Below, piece after piece: positions 24,475 to 36,395 of a stretch of 64,000 nucleotides of DNA. Under the pieces are notes generated by a model, which was not told where the DNA came from, made no database searches, and worked only from the letters and a program-made list of their open reading frames with translations. The position numbers and the translations under genes are program-made. The stretch comes from Straminergon stramineum (lineage: Eukaryota > Streptophyta > Bryopsida > Hypnales > Calliergonaceae). Each line of letters begins with the position of its first letter. Position 1 is the stretch's first letter. The DNA is taken from NCBI GenBank assembly GCA_963920665.1, contig OY987273.1:13208501-13272500 (forward strand), in the 5' to 3' direction.

Positions 24475-24680
24475 CACTAGAAGAAAACAACCTCCATTTC
24501 AATGAAAACAACCCAATGCAAAATGCAATTTTCCACCCCAAAATACAAAATTAGCATTAGCTACAACGCAGTTTTTAAGAAAACTACATTGCGGCCAATG
24601 TAGTTTCTGCATTTTGGGGTAGAAAACTGCATTTTGCGTTGGGTTGTTTTCGTTGAAATGGAGGCTATATTCTTCTAGTG
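24475..24680. mobile_element. Foldback MITE with CACTAG ends (206 bp)
   Basis: A near-complete inverted repeat: the left arm begins CACTAGAAGAA and the right arm, read inward on the other strand, also begins CACTAGAAGAA. The match continues for about 70 bases with few mismatches (CCTCCATTTCAA, GAAAACAACCCAA, GCAAAATGCA). The 3-bp flanks (tgt and ata) do not match as a target duplication. It interrupts the C-terminal coding end of H2 and shares sequence with 28680-28790. Confidence 0.7.
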
Positions 24681-24772
24681 ATATTGGTGGAGGCAAATCA
24701 TCATCATCATTCAATTCCATTTCCTCTCCGGTCTGATAATCCTCTTCGTCGAACTTTCCAATGATTTGGACC

Positions 24773-24806
24773 TCTTCTTCTTCTTCTTCTTCTTCTTCTT
24801 CTTCTT
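24773..24806 (+). repeat. (TTC)n microsatellite
   Basis: About eleven TTC units. On the minus strand they encode the poly-glutamate run in the C-terminal part of the H2 ORF, at the position where H1 has a shorter Glu-rich stretch, so the run has probably expanded. Confidence 0.85.
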
Positions 24807-24829
24807 TAATTGTTGAACTATTCATTTAT

Positions 24830-27170
24830 GTTCATTCAAAAAATTGTTATTTTTTATGTAAAGTAGGCCCTTTGACCCCAATAGCCTATGATATGGAAAT
24901 ATCACACCTTAAAAGGCTCTATATATTTTAATCTCCCTTTGATGCATTGCTTGAGTTACTTCCTGTCTTTCCCATTTTCACTTCTATTTATAAAAGGAGC
25001 TTTTTATGGCTTTCTTGATAGCCCTATGCTTTTATGATATGATTTCATATTCATATTCTTACTAAGCACAAGAGTCAATCTTTTAACCTACACAATTTAG
25101 CTTTCCTCTCTGAGTGTGACTATAAGTATTTTAGTCCTTGTACACATACCACATGATGTGGCTTGATTTATAAAACATGGGCTCTCATATCTAAATTACC
25201 TCCAGGTGGATTGTACCACCCTCCCACCCACTAAGGGTGATGGTTTAATTAGCTATAGGTCCACCACCTATTTGGTGTAACTACCCCCATTATGACCATT
25301 TCTATATGCTTTCCCTCCCATTTTCAAATCAGTTAAAATATAGCGGCTTCTCTGCCTCATTTCTTCTCTCTCTCACTGTGACGGCTGAATTTTGGGAGTG
25401 TGGTGTTTTCTTACTTTCTTGGGAGAGTCTTGAACTTCAAGCAATTGCACATCAGGAGAATGGCAAAGGTCTTTGGGTTTCATGCACTTTGCTTAGGATT
25501 TTGGCTTTACCATGAATACTTACTAACTTGTGATTTATTGTTCTCCATTTTGGTTTTATGAATCTGTGACATAGATAGCAATTGGCCATTGCTGAAGACA
25601 CCTATTACATCCTCACTAACATAACATTGGATTGTTGTGTGATTGGGACGGGTATAGGTGAGGCATGGCCTTCAGGTTCTAAACTCCCATTTTTGGAGTA
25701 CTTGGAGCAAGTTCTTTCTTGCACTTAAACATCTTGTCAACTTTTTGTGCTCACTTATATGGACATTTTCACTGGATCACATTTGGATTTAGAGGCTTAG
25801 AAATTATTGTACCTACACCAAAGTATCATATCTTGACACTTTTGGGATTTGCCTAGGTTTGAAATATTTTATTCTATTCTTACCAAGGATATGCTTGGAC
25901 TTACATCTAGCCACAAAGTTAGGTTTTGGAAAGTTGAAGCCCTGTTTTAGGGATGTTCAGTCTTAGTCTCTTCTTTAGCCATAGTACAAATCATGATTCA
26001 TTCATTGGGAAACTTTCCTAATTTATTTACTATTGCTAAAAATCATATATAATAAACCCTTACTTTTGTTGTGGTAAAACTACACCCAACTTATTAGGGG
26101 ACCTTATACAATCTTGTTTTTGCCCTTGATTTATTTCCCAAAAAAATTTCCAAAGTTTGCACCCACGTATAAATTTCTTAAAATAATCCTTTTTGTAGAA
26201 TAAAGGCATTATTTATACCATCCCTACTATAGGCATGAGAAATAATTTTTAACAAATAGACCTAAACACATTGGCTATCTTTTACTTAGAGATGCTATAG
26301 GCACTATTTTCCTAGTACATCCACCATATGTGGTGGCTTATGTAACGGTACTGGAGTTCTCAATAAGCCTTCCAAGTGGGATGTACCTCCCACCCACCCT
26401 CTACTATGGGTGATTCATTTAAGTGGCTAATACCTACTACCTTGGGGTTGATAATTAAGTGTGAATCACTCATTATGACTACCTCTATCGTTTATTCCCC
26501 CCCAATTTCAAATTAGTAAGCTTATAGTTGCTGCTTTGTTCTATTTCCTTCCTCTTTCACTGTGACGATTGCATTTTGGGGTTGTGGTGCATTCTTGTGC
26601 TTATCTCTTGAACTTCAAGTGATTACACTCTACAGGAATGGCAAAGGTCTTTGGGTTACTTGTTTGATGTTGAGGATTTGCTTTACATATACATTTATTT
26701 GCTTGCCATTTTGTAATTCTTTACGCTTCCTTTTGGTTTTACAGAGCTATGACATAGATAGTAATTGGCTATAGTTTAAAACACCTGTTACATCCCCACT
26801 AACATAACATTGGTTTGTTTTGTGTATTAGGACGGGTACAGGTGAGGCTGTGCCTTCAGATCCTAAATTCCAAATTTTGGATTTCAAGAAAGAAGACATT
26901 TTGCAAGAACTAGACTTTTAGTCTTTTCATTGTGCTTTTATAGATACATGTATTTGGCAAACTTTTGGAAGTTTACATAATAGTGTTCTACCTTGAGACT
27001 ATTATTTGTACAACTTGTGAAATGCTAACTCTCATTTATTCTATGCACAACTTGTGAGTTGACATGGCATATTCTATGTAAGCTTTTGGAAAGATTTGAT
27101 TAGATTATTGTTTGGTTACAGTTTGGTGGTGAAAAGTTGAGGCCCTGTTTAGGGATGTTTAGTCTTAGTC
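24830..27170. mobile_element. Insertion in H2 made of two ~1.2-kb direct repeats
   Basis: Two copies in the same orientation, offset by about 1.18-1.20 kb. Anchors: TCACTGTGACGGCTG-ATTTTGGG at 25373 and its counterpart near 26558; AATGGCAAAGGTCTTTGGGTT near 25460 and 26637; CATCCYCACTAACATAACATTGG near 25608 and 26788; GCCCTGTTTTAGGGATGTT near 25939 and 27142. CTATT occurs at both junctions with H sequence (about 24820 and 27175) and may be the target duplication. Two LTRs joined with almost no internal region, or a tandem duplication, would both fit. The open frames 25306-25515 and 26562-26774 are equivalent positions of the two copies. Confidence 0.6.
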
Positions 27171-28679
27171 CCTTCTATTGGGGACGTCTCATCCAAAACT
27201 ATCGTTGCGCTTTCCTTCCTTGGTGGGGACTGTTGCATATCTTCGAAGCTTTCCGGATGGGTCTAGGTTGGATTCGTCATGACTCCAATCTAGTCAATTA
27301 GATCGGTATGGACTAGTCATTTGGGCATCTTGAAAGCGCACTTCCTAGTCGACCAGGTAGTTGAGACATTCGGTGGAGTGGAAACCGTCATCATTACCAG
27401 AATCGTCTTCACGTTCGTCTCTCTTTCTAACTCAAGCACCATCTTCCCACTCGTTCGTAATATTTGTACCTGACTTGAGGAAGGTTTCGCAAATTGATGG
27501 AGGAAAACCTTTAGACCTTACAGTCATAGTTGCGTTGGAACTCATAGAGTCCGCTTAAATGGAGTTCCCATTACAAAAGGGAGTTTCGAAAACTATGTGA
27601 AGTCCATGACCCGATTCGGATCAAGGCGCCCCAACAGTTGGTACATCTCCTTCAATAATGTCTTAATCCAAGCTGAAAAGTCAACTAAGATTGTCACTAT
27701 CTTTGATTTTGGTCACATGCCCCTCTGGGATAACTAAGATTTGACGAGGGCAAATTTGGCAATGAGCTCTAATGGTTCTATTGCCAAGCCAATCAAGCTC
27801 TTGATAAGTGGAGAGCCTCCTTCTCCCTTTGCTTCAATGCTACGACCTCTCCATCTGCCCAATTCACTCAGGATTGGAGGTCGTCTTGTTCCTTCTCTAA
27901 GTTTCAGATTTTCTCCTCTTTTCATCTCAACTCATCTAGACTCGGTCATTGCTTGATTTCTTCCAGAACTTTATTCGGCTCGACCTTTAGCTCCTTAGCA
28001 ATTTCAAATAGGATATCCACTATGTTGTGGTGGTATTGCCTCGCCTGCATCACCCACTCAATCCCAACATCATAGAATGCTAAAGCTACTTCTTTCTCCC
28101 TCTACTTCTCCAAAATCAACAGCTTTCCTCATGAGGGTGGATCAGTGGACTTCCTCCGCCTCTCTCGACAGTCAACAAGTGGCTCCTCCTCTACTGGCTC
28201 TTTGTCTTTAGATTCCAATTGATCCGACTGGGCTTCATTTGTGAGGCCATACTTCAAGAGTGTGGATCCAATGTTATATTCTATCATCTCTTCACTACTT
28301 AGAACCTTTGCTTGGAGGTAAAGATGAAACAAATACGAGCTGATGGGGCTATGCTTACTCTTTCCAACATGGTCAACCAATTTGGTCACTACACCCACAA
28401 TAACCTTCCCCCAATGCACAAGTCTATTTTCCATCACCCCAAAGATGGTATTGGCCACCATAATTGTAACCCGAGTAGGCTTTTCCAGATACAAAATTAG
28501 GATTAGGAATTTAAACACCCGCCTATGCCTCTCGTCCTTACAATCACTGATAGCGTAACCCTCTACATTAGTTGGACTTCTAAATTCTCCGGCTGCGTAC
28601 TTACCCACTTGGGAGGCTAGTCTAAATCCTTTTGTTCAGAACCCATAGACTTCCGCCCACACATCCTTTGACCAAGCTA

Positions 28680-28790
28680 TCACTAGAAGAAATCAATGTT
28701 CACCTGAACAAAATTTAGGTGATACAGAATTTCATTTTCTACCAGAAAACGCAATTTCTGCATTGGCTGAAACACAGTTTTTAGAAAAAC
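28680..28790. mobile_element. Truncated copy of the CACTAG foldback MITE
   Basis: Begins ATCACTAGAAGAA like the MITE at 24475 and contains GCATTGGCTGAAACACAGTTTTT, close to that element's GCATTAGCTACAACGCAGTTTTT. It stops at about 28788, where sequence homologous to H1 (49.99-50.03 kb) resumes. The right arm is missing. Confidence 0.45.
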
Positions 28791-29190
28791 CCTCACTATC
28801 AACTCCTCACTATCAACTCATATTGATTCGGAGCTCCTACAATCAGCTCCTAAATCATCTCCTCATTTTTCAAGCTCCACGGTCTTCGTATCAACTCAAC
28901 ACACCCTATACACATTAGATCTTCCTCTAACTGCTTTCGGATGTTTAGATCAGTAGGGATGGCTGGACAAACCATCTAGGCCATGACGGTATGTATGTTT
29001 ATGGCTACTCCCTTCCGCTATAGAATGCTGATACAAAATACAGATTCGACGTGGACAACACCAACCTCACTCTTCTTTTCCTTGATGCGGTCACTAACTC
29101 ACTACTCTTTCACTCCACTATACAAGCGCAAAGTGTCGCGGAACAAAGAGGAAGAAGAATGGAGTTGGTGGTGGGCTTAACTACTCGACA

Positions 29191-29930
29191 ATTTGCCAAC
29201 GATTCTTAATAAAGAAAGGGTAGAAGGCTCTTCTTATAATGGTACCCTAAATTTCTAGGCTTGACTCTAAGCGATAGGTTCTACCTATCTGGGTCATTTC
29301 TGGATTCCAGATCCAACTTTGGTCCAATTACAGAACATCCATTACGTTTCTACTAACTAATTTTAAAGTTCAAGCCCAATTGAATCTCATTTTGTTTGCC
29401 TAACCAAAAAAAATGAAAAATTTAACTCTATCTTGGTTCTATTCTATCCTAATTCAATCCGTTCCAAGTTTCTGTATTCCCATAGTTTCAAAAAAACATA
29501 ACATGTTTTCTAAAATACCGTACATTGGACGATAAACGTTCATAAGAATGTGAATTTGGTTTGATGTTGAAGAAAATGTAAGCAACTAAGTTGGAAAACA
29601 AGTAGATGTCACTCTAGATGGACATGTTTTTAGTGATGTTAGAAAAAACATGGTCATGTCTGCAAGTAGCTCTAGTAAGTTAGTAAAATTACTATAGTCT
29701 ATAGTAAATCTTTGACCATATGTGAAATTTTTTGGGAAAGGGTAGCCACATGGCATAAAGATTTTCTTCCCAGACACCGCAACAACCAAACGTCACACAA
29801 CATCTAGTAGAACCCTTGAGACGTCTAATAGACTCAAATTTACCTTTGACTTCCAAAAACGTGATCCCCCTTTTATCTAAGCCACTTGGATGCCATTTGG
29901 CATCCACTTGGCACATAAAAAGATTCATGC
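29191..29930. other. AT-rich DNA between element H2 and the gene B array
   Basis: No gene or repeat recognised. Minus-strand frames at 29586-29789 and 29692-29928 show no motif. Confidence 0.3.
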
Positions 29931-30068
29931 GAGCACACCGTGGATGGGCGACTTCGGATTTGGGGCCATCAAGTCTAGGGGCGACCTTGGAAAGGCAACC
30001 TTATGTGGGGATGAGCATGGAAATTGCGACTGCAAATTTGGAGCGACTACGAGTGGACAAGGTAGACC

Positions 30069-30299
30069 CATGGTTGCTCCTTCTCAACTACAGTTGCCCC
30101 TCAGAGACACACAGTTGCCTTGGATAAACCTGTAGTCGCCCCTAGGAGATACACGATTGCCTTAGATAAACCTGTAGTCACCCCTAAGACACCCACAATC
30201 ACCCATCAAAGACATGTAGTCGCCCCTAAAAGATATGCAGTCACAACTTTTGACTTGAGGTAGCCCCACACATCTAGCATCACCTACGATCCCCTTTAG
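30069..30299 (+). repeat. 21-bp minisatellite upstream of gene B (42-bp higher order)
   Basis: Units begin at 30069, 30090, 30111, 30132, 30153, 30174, 30195, 30216, 30237, 30258 and about 30279: an exact 21-base step. The core is AGTCGCCCCT or a variant (AGTTGCCTTG). Two unit types alternate, so the larger period is 42 bases, for example ACAGTTGCCTTGGATAAACC alternating with GTAGTCGCCCCTAGGAGATA. Degenerate copies (GGTCACCCC, GGTCGCC) extend to about 30430. The array ends about 290 bases before the start of the gene B frame. It has no conserved spacers and is not a CRISPR array. Confidence 0.85.
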
Positions 30300-30588
30300 T
30301 GCACCTAAGGTCGCCACATGAGGACCCATGGTCACCCCTCTCTAAATATCCGCATGCCACCCTTGAAGCTGTGGTTACTACACACATGGTCACCCCACTC
30401 GCACGTGCCTTTCGAAGCTAAGGCACCAGTGCTCACCCCACCTATAAATTCAGTCATCAATGCAATTTTGGTACCTTCATTTTCCATTGAGGCTTGTGGT
30501 CTTGCATCCTTCATTGGCTACATGCATTAACCATCTATTGAATATTTACTTTCTTCCGAATTCATCCATGCTTCTGTAGACATGTTCA

Positions 30589-33079
30589 ATGGCTACTGGA
30601 GGCAACAATGATGTGCCACTTCCTGTTCTACATGCTACATGCACCCTTGGTGAACTCAAGAAGTCTATCAAAGACAAGAATAGGAAGCGCAGGGGTACCA
30701 TTCATTGAAAGCAATGGCATGTGTTAAATAGTTCTGACCACCTTGCTTTTAAGGACTAGGATGAGGAAGTTGAGCCATGGACAATGCAAATCTGCAAAGA
30801 ATACATTGAATGGTGTCATATTGGGAAGTTGTTGCCAGCATGGTGCCATCTTTACAAGTGGCACACCAACAAGGCAAACTTGAAGTACTATGAGAGTCCA
30901 ACTTTCATTCAAAGGTGTGTGGAATTGTGGCAAGTCCTCTACAAACCCCCTTTTGTAGAGAGGAATGAGGTCCCTCTCTTCATTGCCAAAGGAGCATATG
31001 CAGAGGTAGCCCTAAGCAAAGAAGTTTCTTGGTCCATGATCAAGGAAAGTCCATATGTACAACATTCAGACATTAAGGTAATCCCAAAAGGTGTATTGAA
31101 ATTTCTAGAAGGGGGACTTGGACCTATTCGAAGTGATCCACAAAACAAAGAAACTATTGAAGTTGATATAGAGGACTTTGAAGAAAACAATGATTCTGAT
31201 GGTACACGAGCCACTAGAATAGTATGAGCAAAGGAACAAACTATCACCCTTGTGGAAGTTCAAGTTCCATACATTGGAAGAGGGTCATCATCACGAGAAC
31301 AAAGAATAAGACATCCTATGAAGGTTTGACACTTGACCACTCAAATTGGACTTCCATCAACCTCAATGACAATTTCAACCCCCCCTTTGCCTCCGCAGAA
31401 TGCCAACAACATCTTTGACTTCAACCTGAATGATGACACATCCATAGAAAGAGGTGTCCATGCTCTCATTCCTCAATCTAAAGTAGGTTAGACCAACAAG
31501 ACTATGACTTTGGCAAAGGCTCTTGACCTCTTGAAGCCTAAAGATGCCATGATTGCTTCACTACTATCGGATGTGAGGAAATTGTGATCTGATTTGGAAT
31601 ACAAGAATGCACTCATTTCACAACAATCTAAAGAACTGCAACGCCTTCGAGAAAAAGAGTGTGAGATGTTTACTTTGTCAGACATGGACCAAGGCTTTGT
31701 TGAATATGATCCACATCATTTGGACAAGTTTGTAGGAGACATCACTAGTGATCTCATCTACCGTTCTCCTCTTTCTAAGCGTATGAAGAGTTCTATAGTG
31801 ATTCCAACTTCATTTCTTCCTACCATCACAAAGATTGCTACCATTGACATGAATGATGCCCAAGGGACTCAAGATTCACTTTCATTTCCTATAGTTTCAC
31901 TTTCTATTATGTTAGCAAAGAAATTGGGCCTTCCAGAAGAAAAACAATATGCTTTGAGCACATTTGGCCAAACTGGTAGCCACATACTATCATTGGAAGG
32001 AAGCATACATTCTCTCCGTGGATAGATCACAACAAGTCGCCCAAGAGTTGGACAAAGTTTCGAAGAACTTTGTTACAAATACCCCTAAGCTTGAGAATGG
32101 ACTCACTTCGTGGACATTGTTGGAGGACATATTTCCTGACAACATGCCCATGTTGAACATGCCTGAGAAGGATATAATTGATTGGGCGGTTATGAATTGG
32201 GACTACAAAAATCAAATGTCTTGCCACATCGAAGAGAAGCAATGACAGCTACTATGGCCAAAGCTTGCACCCTTTTGTCTTGGACCATACAAAATGTCCC
32301 ATATGTCTCAAACAATTCGGACCCAAAGGAGGGTGGGCACTTGGATCCTATGCACATGTGTACCATCCACAATGTCTTATTACGCAATGTCTCATTAGAT
32401 GACATTGTGTAATTTGTTCAGTACCATTTCATAATTGTCTATATGCCATGTTCAACCTGATGACATACATGCCACCTTCTTGGGAATACAATGGTGATAG
32501 AACGTCGAAGAGGAATATTGGGGCCCAAACTTACTCCGGAGCTGGCGAGAAGGGCAACATGATCAAGAAAGGGGACTTGCTAGCTTCCAATTGAATTGGG
32601 AAACTGACCCAATAGAAATTGTTCGAGCTGCACCTAGACTCATGGGAACAAGTCCACATAATGAAGGGAAGAGGGCATTTTTTTTTCCAATGCCTTGAGG
32701 GTATTTTGATAAGAGCTCTGAAGCCTTCAAGTGGGGCCCTCATTTAGAATGCCATTGCTGGAATTTAGAAGGATGGAGGGTGGCCAACCAAGATGAAAAT
32801 GACTCTCTAGAAGATTTGACTACTATGGCATACCTTGACTCTATGTACGGGCCTTATTACTAGAGTCAAGCACTCGAATATTTGTTGGAACAACACTCTC
32901 CGCAAACAACAAGGACCCTCCAAGCTTTGAAGGACTCCAACCTCTTGGAATCCATTTTGAACGCGAATAGACTAGCTTCACACACTCGTACCAAGTGCAA
33001 GCTTGGGGTTGGAGAGTCATCCGCCTATGAGCATGGCGAGCTAAGTGGTGTTGAGAATGACCCAAATGTTATCAACTAA
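30589..33079 (+). pseudogene. Gene B: BED-like zinc-finger family ORF, decayed
   Basis: A plus-strand frame starts at ATG 30589 (MATGGNNDVPLPVLHATC) and stays in frame through 31594-32025 despite stops near 30.70, 30.76, 31.22, 31.33, 31.49 and 31.58 kb. The N-terminal module reads W-x5-CKEYIEWCHIGKLL then FIQRCVELWQVLY and KEVSWSMI. This parallels the same module in genes A and C, but the first zinc-binding Cys is replaced by Met. After an acidic linker and a short coiled coil (about 31.59-31.65 kb) comes FVEYDPHHLDKFVGDITSDL. Frame slips near 31.97 and 32.23 kb lead to LDKVSKNFVTNTPKLENG and then WTIQNVPYVSNNSDP. A tail at 32882-33079 ends at the TAA. The original product was about 830 residues. 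The role is unknown; a DNA-binding protein of a transposon is an inference from the finger-like N-terminus. Confidence 0.5.
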
Positions 33080-34324
33080 ACTTTAGTACAATTTCTTGAC
33101 TTCAACATCACTTTTCATAATAGTACATGTATAGTGAGGCTCATAGTACAAGGTCATATTATATCCATACTTGCATTATAGAGTACTATTGACTATTGAG
33201 TATTTTGTTGTTACTGTCTAGATTCCACCTAAAGGACTTTGTATTGTGGTTATTTATAGCTATTTTATATTGCTATCATTTATAACATATACTACCTTCA
33301 AGTCCTTAACTTCTTGTGAGAAAATGTGATTGTTCGCCAAAGAAATGAGTGTTATGATTCTCATAAAATAAATATTCCTTTGTAATGTTCTAGAAGAAGG
33401 GTCTTCTTATAATGATATCCTTCAACAAAATATTCTTTGATTCTATACTAATTATCAAACTATTGCGTATTCATACTTTAGGAAACAAAATCTTCTTGTA
33501 TTTATATACTTTAGAAGAAAGTATTATTTGATCCATAGGCTGATGAGCAGGTGCTTTCATTTAAAAAAATAATATATTCAAGTGCAATAATGGGAAAATA
33601 TGGATGTTACAAACTTATGATTCTTTTTCCATAATTAGGTATCGTAACTCTTATCAAAACAATAAAAAGTCTTCTCATTGGAATAAAATGGGTATTCTTA
33701 TTTTTATATTCTTAGAAAGAAATATTCTCTCATCCTAAACCAATTGAACGAATCTCTTTTTTCTTCTTAAGACATTAGTTACCTGTAAGAATGGAAAAAA
33801 ATGAGTATTACGATGATTTTAAAAAATAGATTGAAATCTAATACTATAGGAAAAGAAAGTGAGACTAAAATTTAACAAAAATCTAAATCTTCATATAGGA
33901 ATAAAATGGGTACACTTTTTGTTATACTCTTAGGAATCAATTTTCTTAGATCCTATAACCAATAAAAGGGTGTTTGCATTTTCATAAACTCGATGTAGAA
34001 ATTACTTTGTGAGTGAGGCTTATAATTAAAAAAAAGGATATATTGATTCTTATAAAGAAAATATAGAATTGGTATAAAGAAAAGAGAAGGCCATTGTTTT
34101 TATTATTATGACAAGAAAAGGTTAACAATAATCAAAGAAATGGGTGTTCTTATTCTTCTAAATTAAAGAATGATTCAACACGAAAAATAAAACCAAAAAA
34201 AATAACAAGTGTTCTTTTTGTCATCAATAAAAACATTATAATGTAACAATAGAAAGAAAAGATGTTCTTAATCTTATCAATAAGGAAATACTAAAGTATA
34301 ATAGAGAAGGAAAATTCATGCTCT
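33080..34324. other. AT-rich intergenic DNA, nothing recognised
   Basis: Very AT-rich, with repeated short motifs such as AAAATGGGT and TTCTTATAATG but no array with a clear period. No coding frame worth listing. Confidence 0.35.
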
Positions 34325-35171
34325 TGTCGTATGCGCAGTGGAGCGTAAGTACCATTACAACATCAAAACATCGTAAAATGACTCAAAATATCGTCCCAGG
34401 GGATTCTAGATTGTTGTTGCAAGCCAAGATCTCTCTTTCCGGTTTACTACCTTTCCGGAATCCGGATCCGTCACTTCTCACACACACTGGTTTTTGGTGC
34501 CTCTATTTTACCCTCAAAGGGTCGGCCTTCGATCTTGTAGAGGGGTAGGGACTCACTACTCGTATTCCTTACACTCTCTCTCTTTGTAACCTACACAAAA
34601 CACACTTAGACCAAATGTTGTAGTAGATCAAATCTAGAAACACTCTCACAACTTCTCGGATGGCCAATCCAGAAGGCAAGTCACACAGAGCTCTAACAAG
34701 TCTTATCCACTACAATGACAGATCAACAACAACCGGAATCGATGGGGGATTGTTAGTGGTTCATTAGACTAATCCTAGGGTTTGGCAGACCTTCTGGGGA
34801 GAATAGGATGGGGATTTTTCCGTTGGCGGTTGCTTATCGCTACATGGAACCCTCCCTGGTATTTCGGACTCACACCCACGCCACTCCTTACCGGATTTCC
34901 ATTCCACTGTTTTAAAGGCACCGTGCGCTATACCGTATTCACAAGTCTAAACTACGTCACAAACATTCCCTCCCAAATTAGATCTAGTCACCTCAAATCC
35001 GGATTCCTCCTTTCCTCCTCCTCTCTCTTAAGCTTCAATGCTCTCACAAACAAACACAAGAAAGCTAGATATACAACAGATCCATTCCCGAATGTCCACT
35101 TGGTGGCTCAAATTAAAGAAAGGATGACAAGATAACAACTACAAGCCTAGGGATGGAATGAGAGGGCAACA
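34325..35171 (-). mobile_element. Element H LTR, copy H3 (847 bp)
   Basis: On the minus strand it runs from TGTTGCCCTCTCATTCCATCC to GCATACGACA and matches both other H LTRs. There is no purine-rich tract upstream on the minus strand, so it is either a solo LTR or a 5' LTR. It lies in the right orientation and position to be the 5' LTR of H2. However, the outer flanks (gtttt left of 23266, aacct right of 35171) do not match, and no tRNA primer site follows it. A solo LTR is the safer call. Confidence 0.6.
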
Positions 35172-35229
35172 AACCTAGGGTTGATGAAAGTGAGCGTCCT
35201 AGGCAAAATCGCATCCAAGAATCGGACAT

Positions 35230-35405
35230 CCGGACGTCCAGACACACGAACTTTGTAGACACTACGTCTTTGATGGGTAAAAAACACTGTCCGCAAATTT
35301 ACCCTGGGTAAATGCGATCGAGTGGACGTCGCATTGGGCGGACGAGTAGTCGAGCGTACAGGCGGACAGCTAGTGGCTAGTGGCTAGTAGTGGATGCGTA
35401 GAGGC
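35230..35405. repeat. GC-rich GGACG-motif stretch
   Basis: Repeated GGACGTCC, GGGCGGACG and GGCGGACAG motifs in otherwise AT-rich DNA, ending with three short direct repeats of TAGTGGC. It is similar in flavour to the arrays upstream of the hAT, C and D ORFs but has no ORF next to it. Confidence 0.4.
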
Positions 35406-35529
35406 CTAGAGGGAGACATGTAGCAACTGTAAAGGCCTAAACCGACCATGGGTTGGGGTGAGGGCTTAGAATCCCCAAAAGGCTTAAGAAGTGTGCAATG
35501 AATCCAACCTTTAACATCCAAAAAGAAGT

Positions 35530-35675
35530 CATGATGACCTTCGAGTCTTCAAGGCATCTTCGAGCAATACTTGGAAGGTATTGGTTTTCTATGGAGGTCT
35601 TGAGTTCAATCCCCAATGAGATCATTTGGGTTGGTTCTGGTAGCCAACCTTAATAAGAAAAAAAAAAATAGGAAA
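35530..35675 (+). mobile_element. Candidate tRNA-derived SINE with poly(A) tail
   Basis: Contains GAGTTCAATCCCC (about 35606), similar to the RNA polymerase III B box GGTTCGANTCC, and ends in a run of A (35659-35669). I cannot find a convincing A box at the right distance, so this is weak. Confidence 0.25.
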
Positions 35676-35750
35676 ACGTCAAGTCGGTTCTTGTTGTATG
35701 TGGGAGGGAAAGTGATTTAATTCTAAAGGCTTAGGAGATGGACCTAGAGG

Positions 35751-35858
35751 ATTTGGAGGGTTAGTATTGAATTTAAGACGGAGATGATCGTTGAATTTTA
35801 AGGTTGCAAAGTGCACAATGAAAATCTCCGTCCTAAATTCAAAATTGACCCTTCAAAA
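35751..35858. mobile_element. Foldback MITE, family with ACGGAGATG core, copy 1
   Basis: The arm TTGGAGGGTTAGTATTGAAT continues into TTAAGACGGAGAT and is matched, inverted, by ATCTCCGTCCTAAATTCAAA followed by ATTGACCCTTCAA. The short loop includes GATCGTTGAATTTT. The same core, ACGGAGATG-TCGTTG within a foldback, recurs at 62533-62611. Confidence 0.55.
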
Positions 35859-36395
35859 GTTCAAAACCTTCAAGTGACATCTCCGAAACCTTTAAAATGA
35901 AATGATGTTTCTTGCTCACCTATGAGAGAGACCAAACTTGATGTTTTGTATTTTTGAAGAGAGCTTATTTTTTTAATACAAAGCTTCAAGTAAACCTTGA
36001 TTCCTTGAATGCTTTTTACAATAACATATGGACTATCCTTTGTAGTATACTCAACCAAAGAAATTGTATACTATAATTGCAATTATGAATTATCAAGGGA
36101 AAGGATTAAAAAAAAAATTCAAAATTCTCTTCACCTTGAAAATTACCAAATCTATGATTCTATGCCAATCATGAAGTCAAAATTGTTGCATTATATATGT
36201 ATCTTGCAATGTATCATGCTTCATACAAAGAAAGAGGAACACAATCAATTTTTGGGGGACTTCTTCTTGGTTTTGCAATTCAAAAAAATGTAATCATATT
36301 TTCAACAACAATAACCAAACTCCAACTGCAATGAAAGCTTCAAACAATCAATTGCCATTACATGCTCAATGTATCATGAGGACCTAAACACCTAA

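Larger units (their letters stand above)
24681..29190 (-). pseudogene. Element H, copy H2: gag-like ORF, decayed and interrupted
   Basis: The minus-strand frame opens at 28608 (MGKYAAGEFRSPTNVEGYAI) and includes ILYLEKPTRVTIMVANTIFG, HWGKVIVGVVTKL and YNIGSTLLKYGL. It aligns with 50112-50546 of copy H1. The alignment continues with stops through a segment like MYQLLGRLDPNRVMDF (about 27.6 kb) to about 27.17 kb. The acidic C-terminal end (poly-Glu, KFDEEDYQT) reappears at 24825-24690, on the far side of a ~2.3-kb insertion. The product is Glu-rich with coiled-coil character and sits just 5' of the LTR. I recognise no protease, RT or integrase, so H may be a non-autonomous (LARD-like) retroelement whose ORF may be gag-like. 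That role is an inference. Confidence 0.55.

Noticed and set aside
30069..30299. Regular 21-bp units could be taken for a CRISPR array
   Set aside because: Units are contiguous with no unique spacers, and the DNA is eukaryotic; it is a minisatellite.
23266..35171. H2 and H3 LTRs as the two ends of one intact element
   Set aside because: Orientation and order fit, but outer 5-bp flanks (gtttt, aacct) differ and no primer-binding site follows H3.
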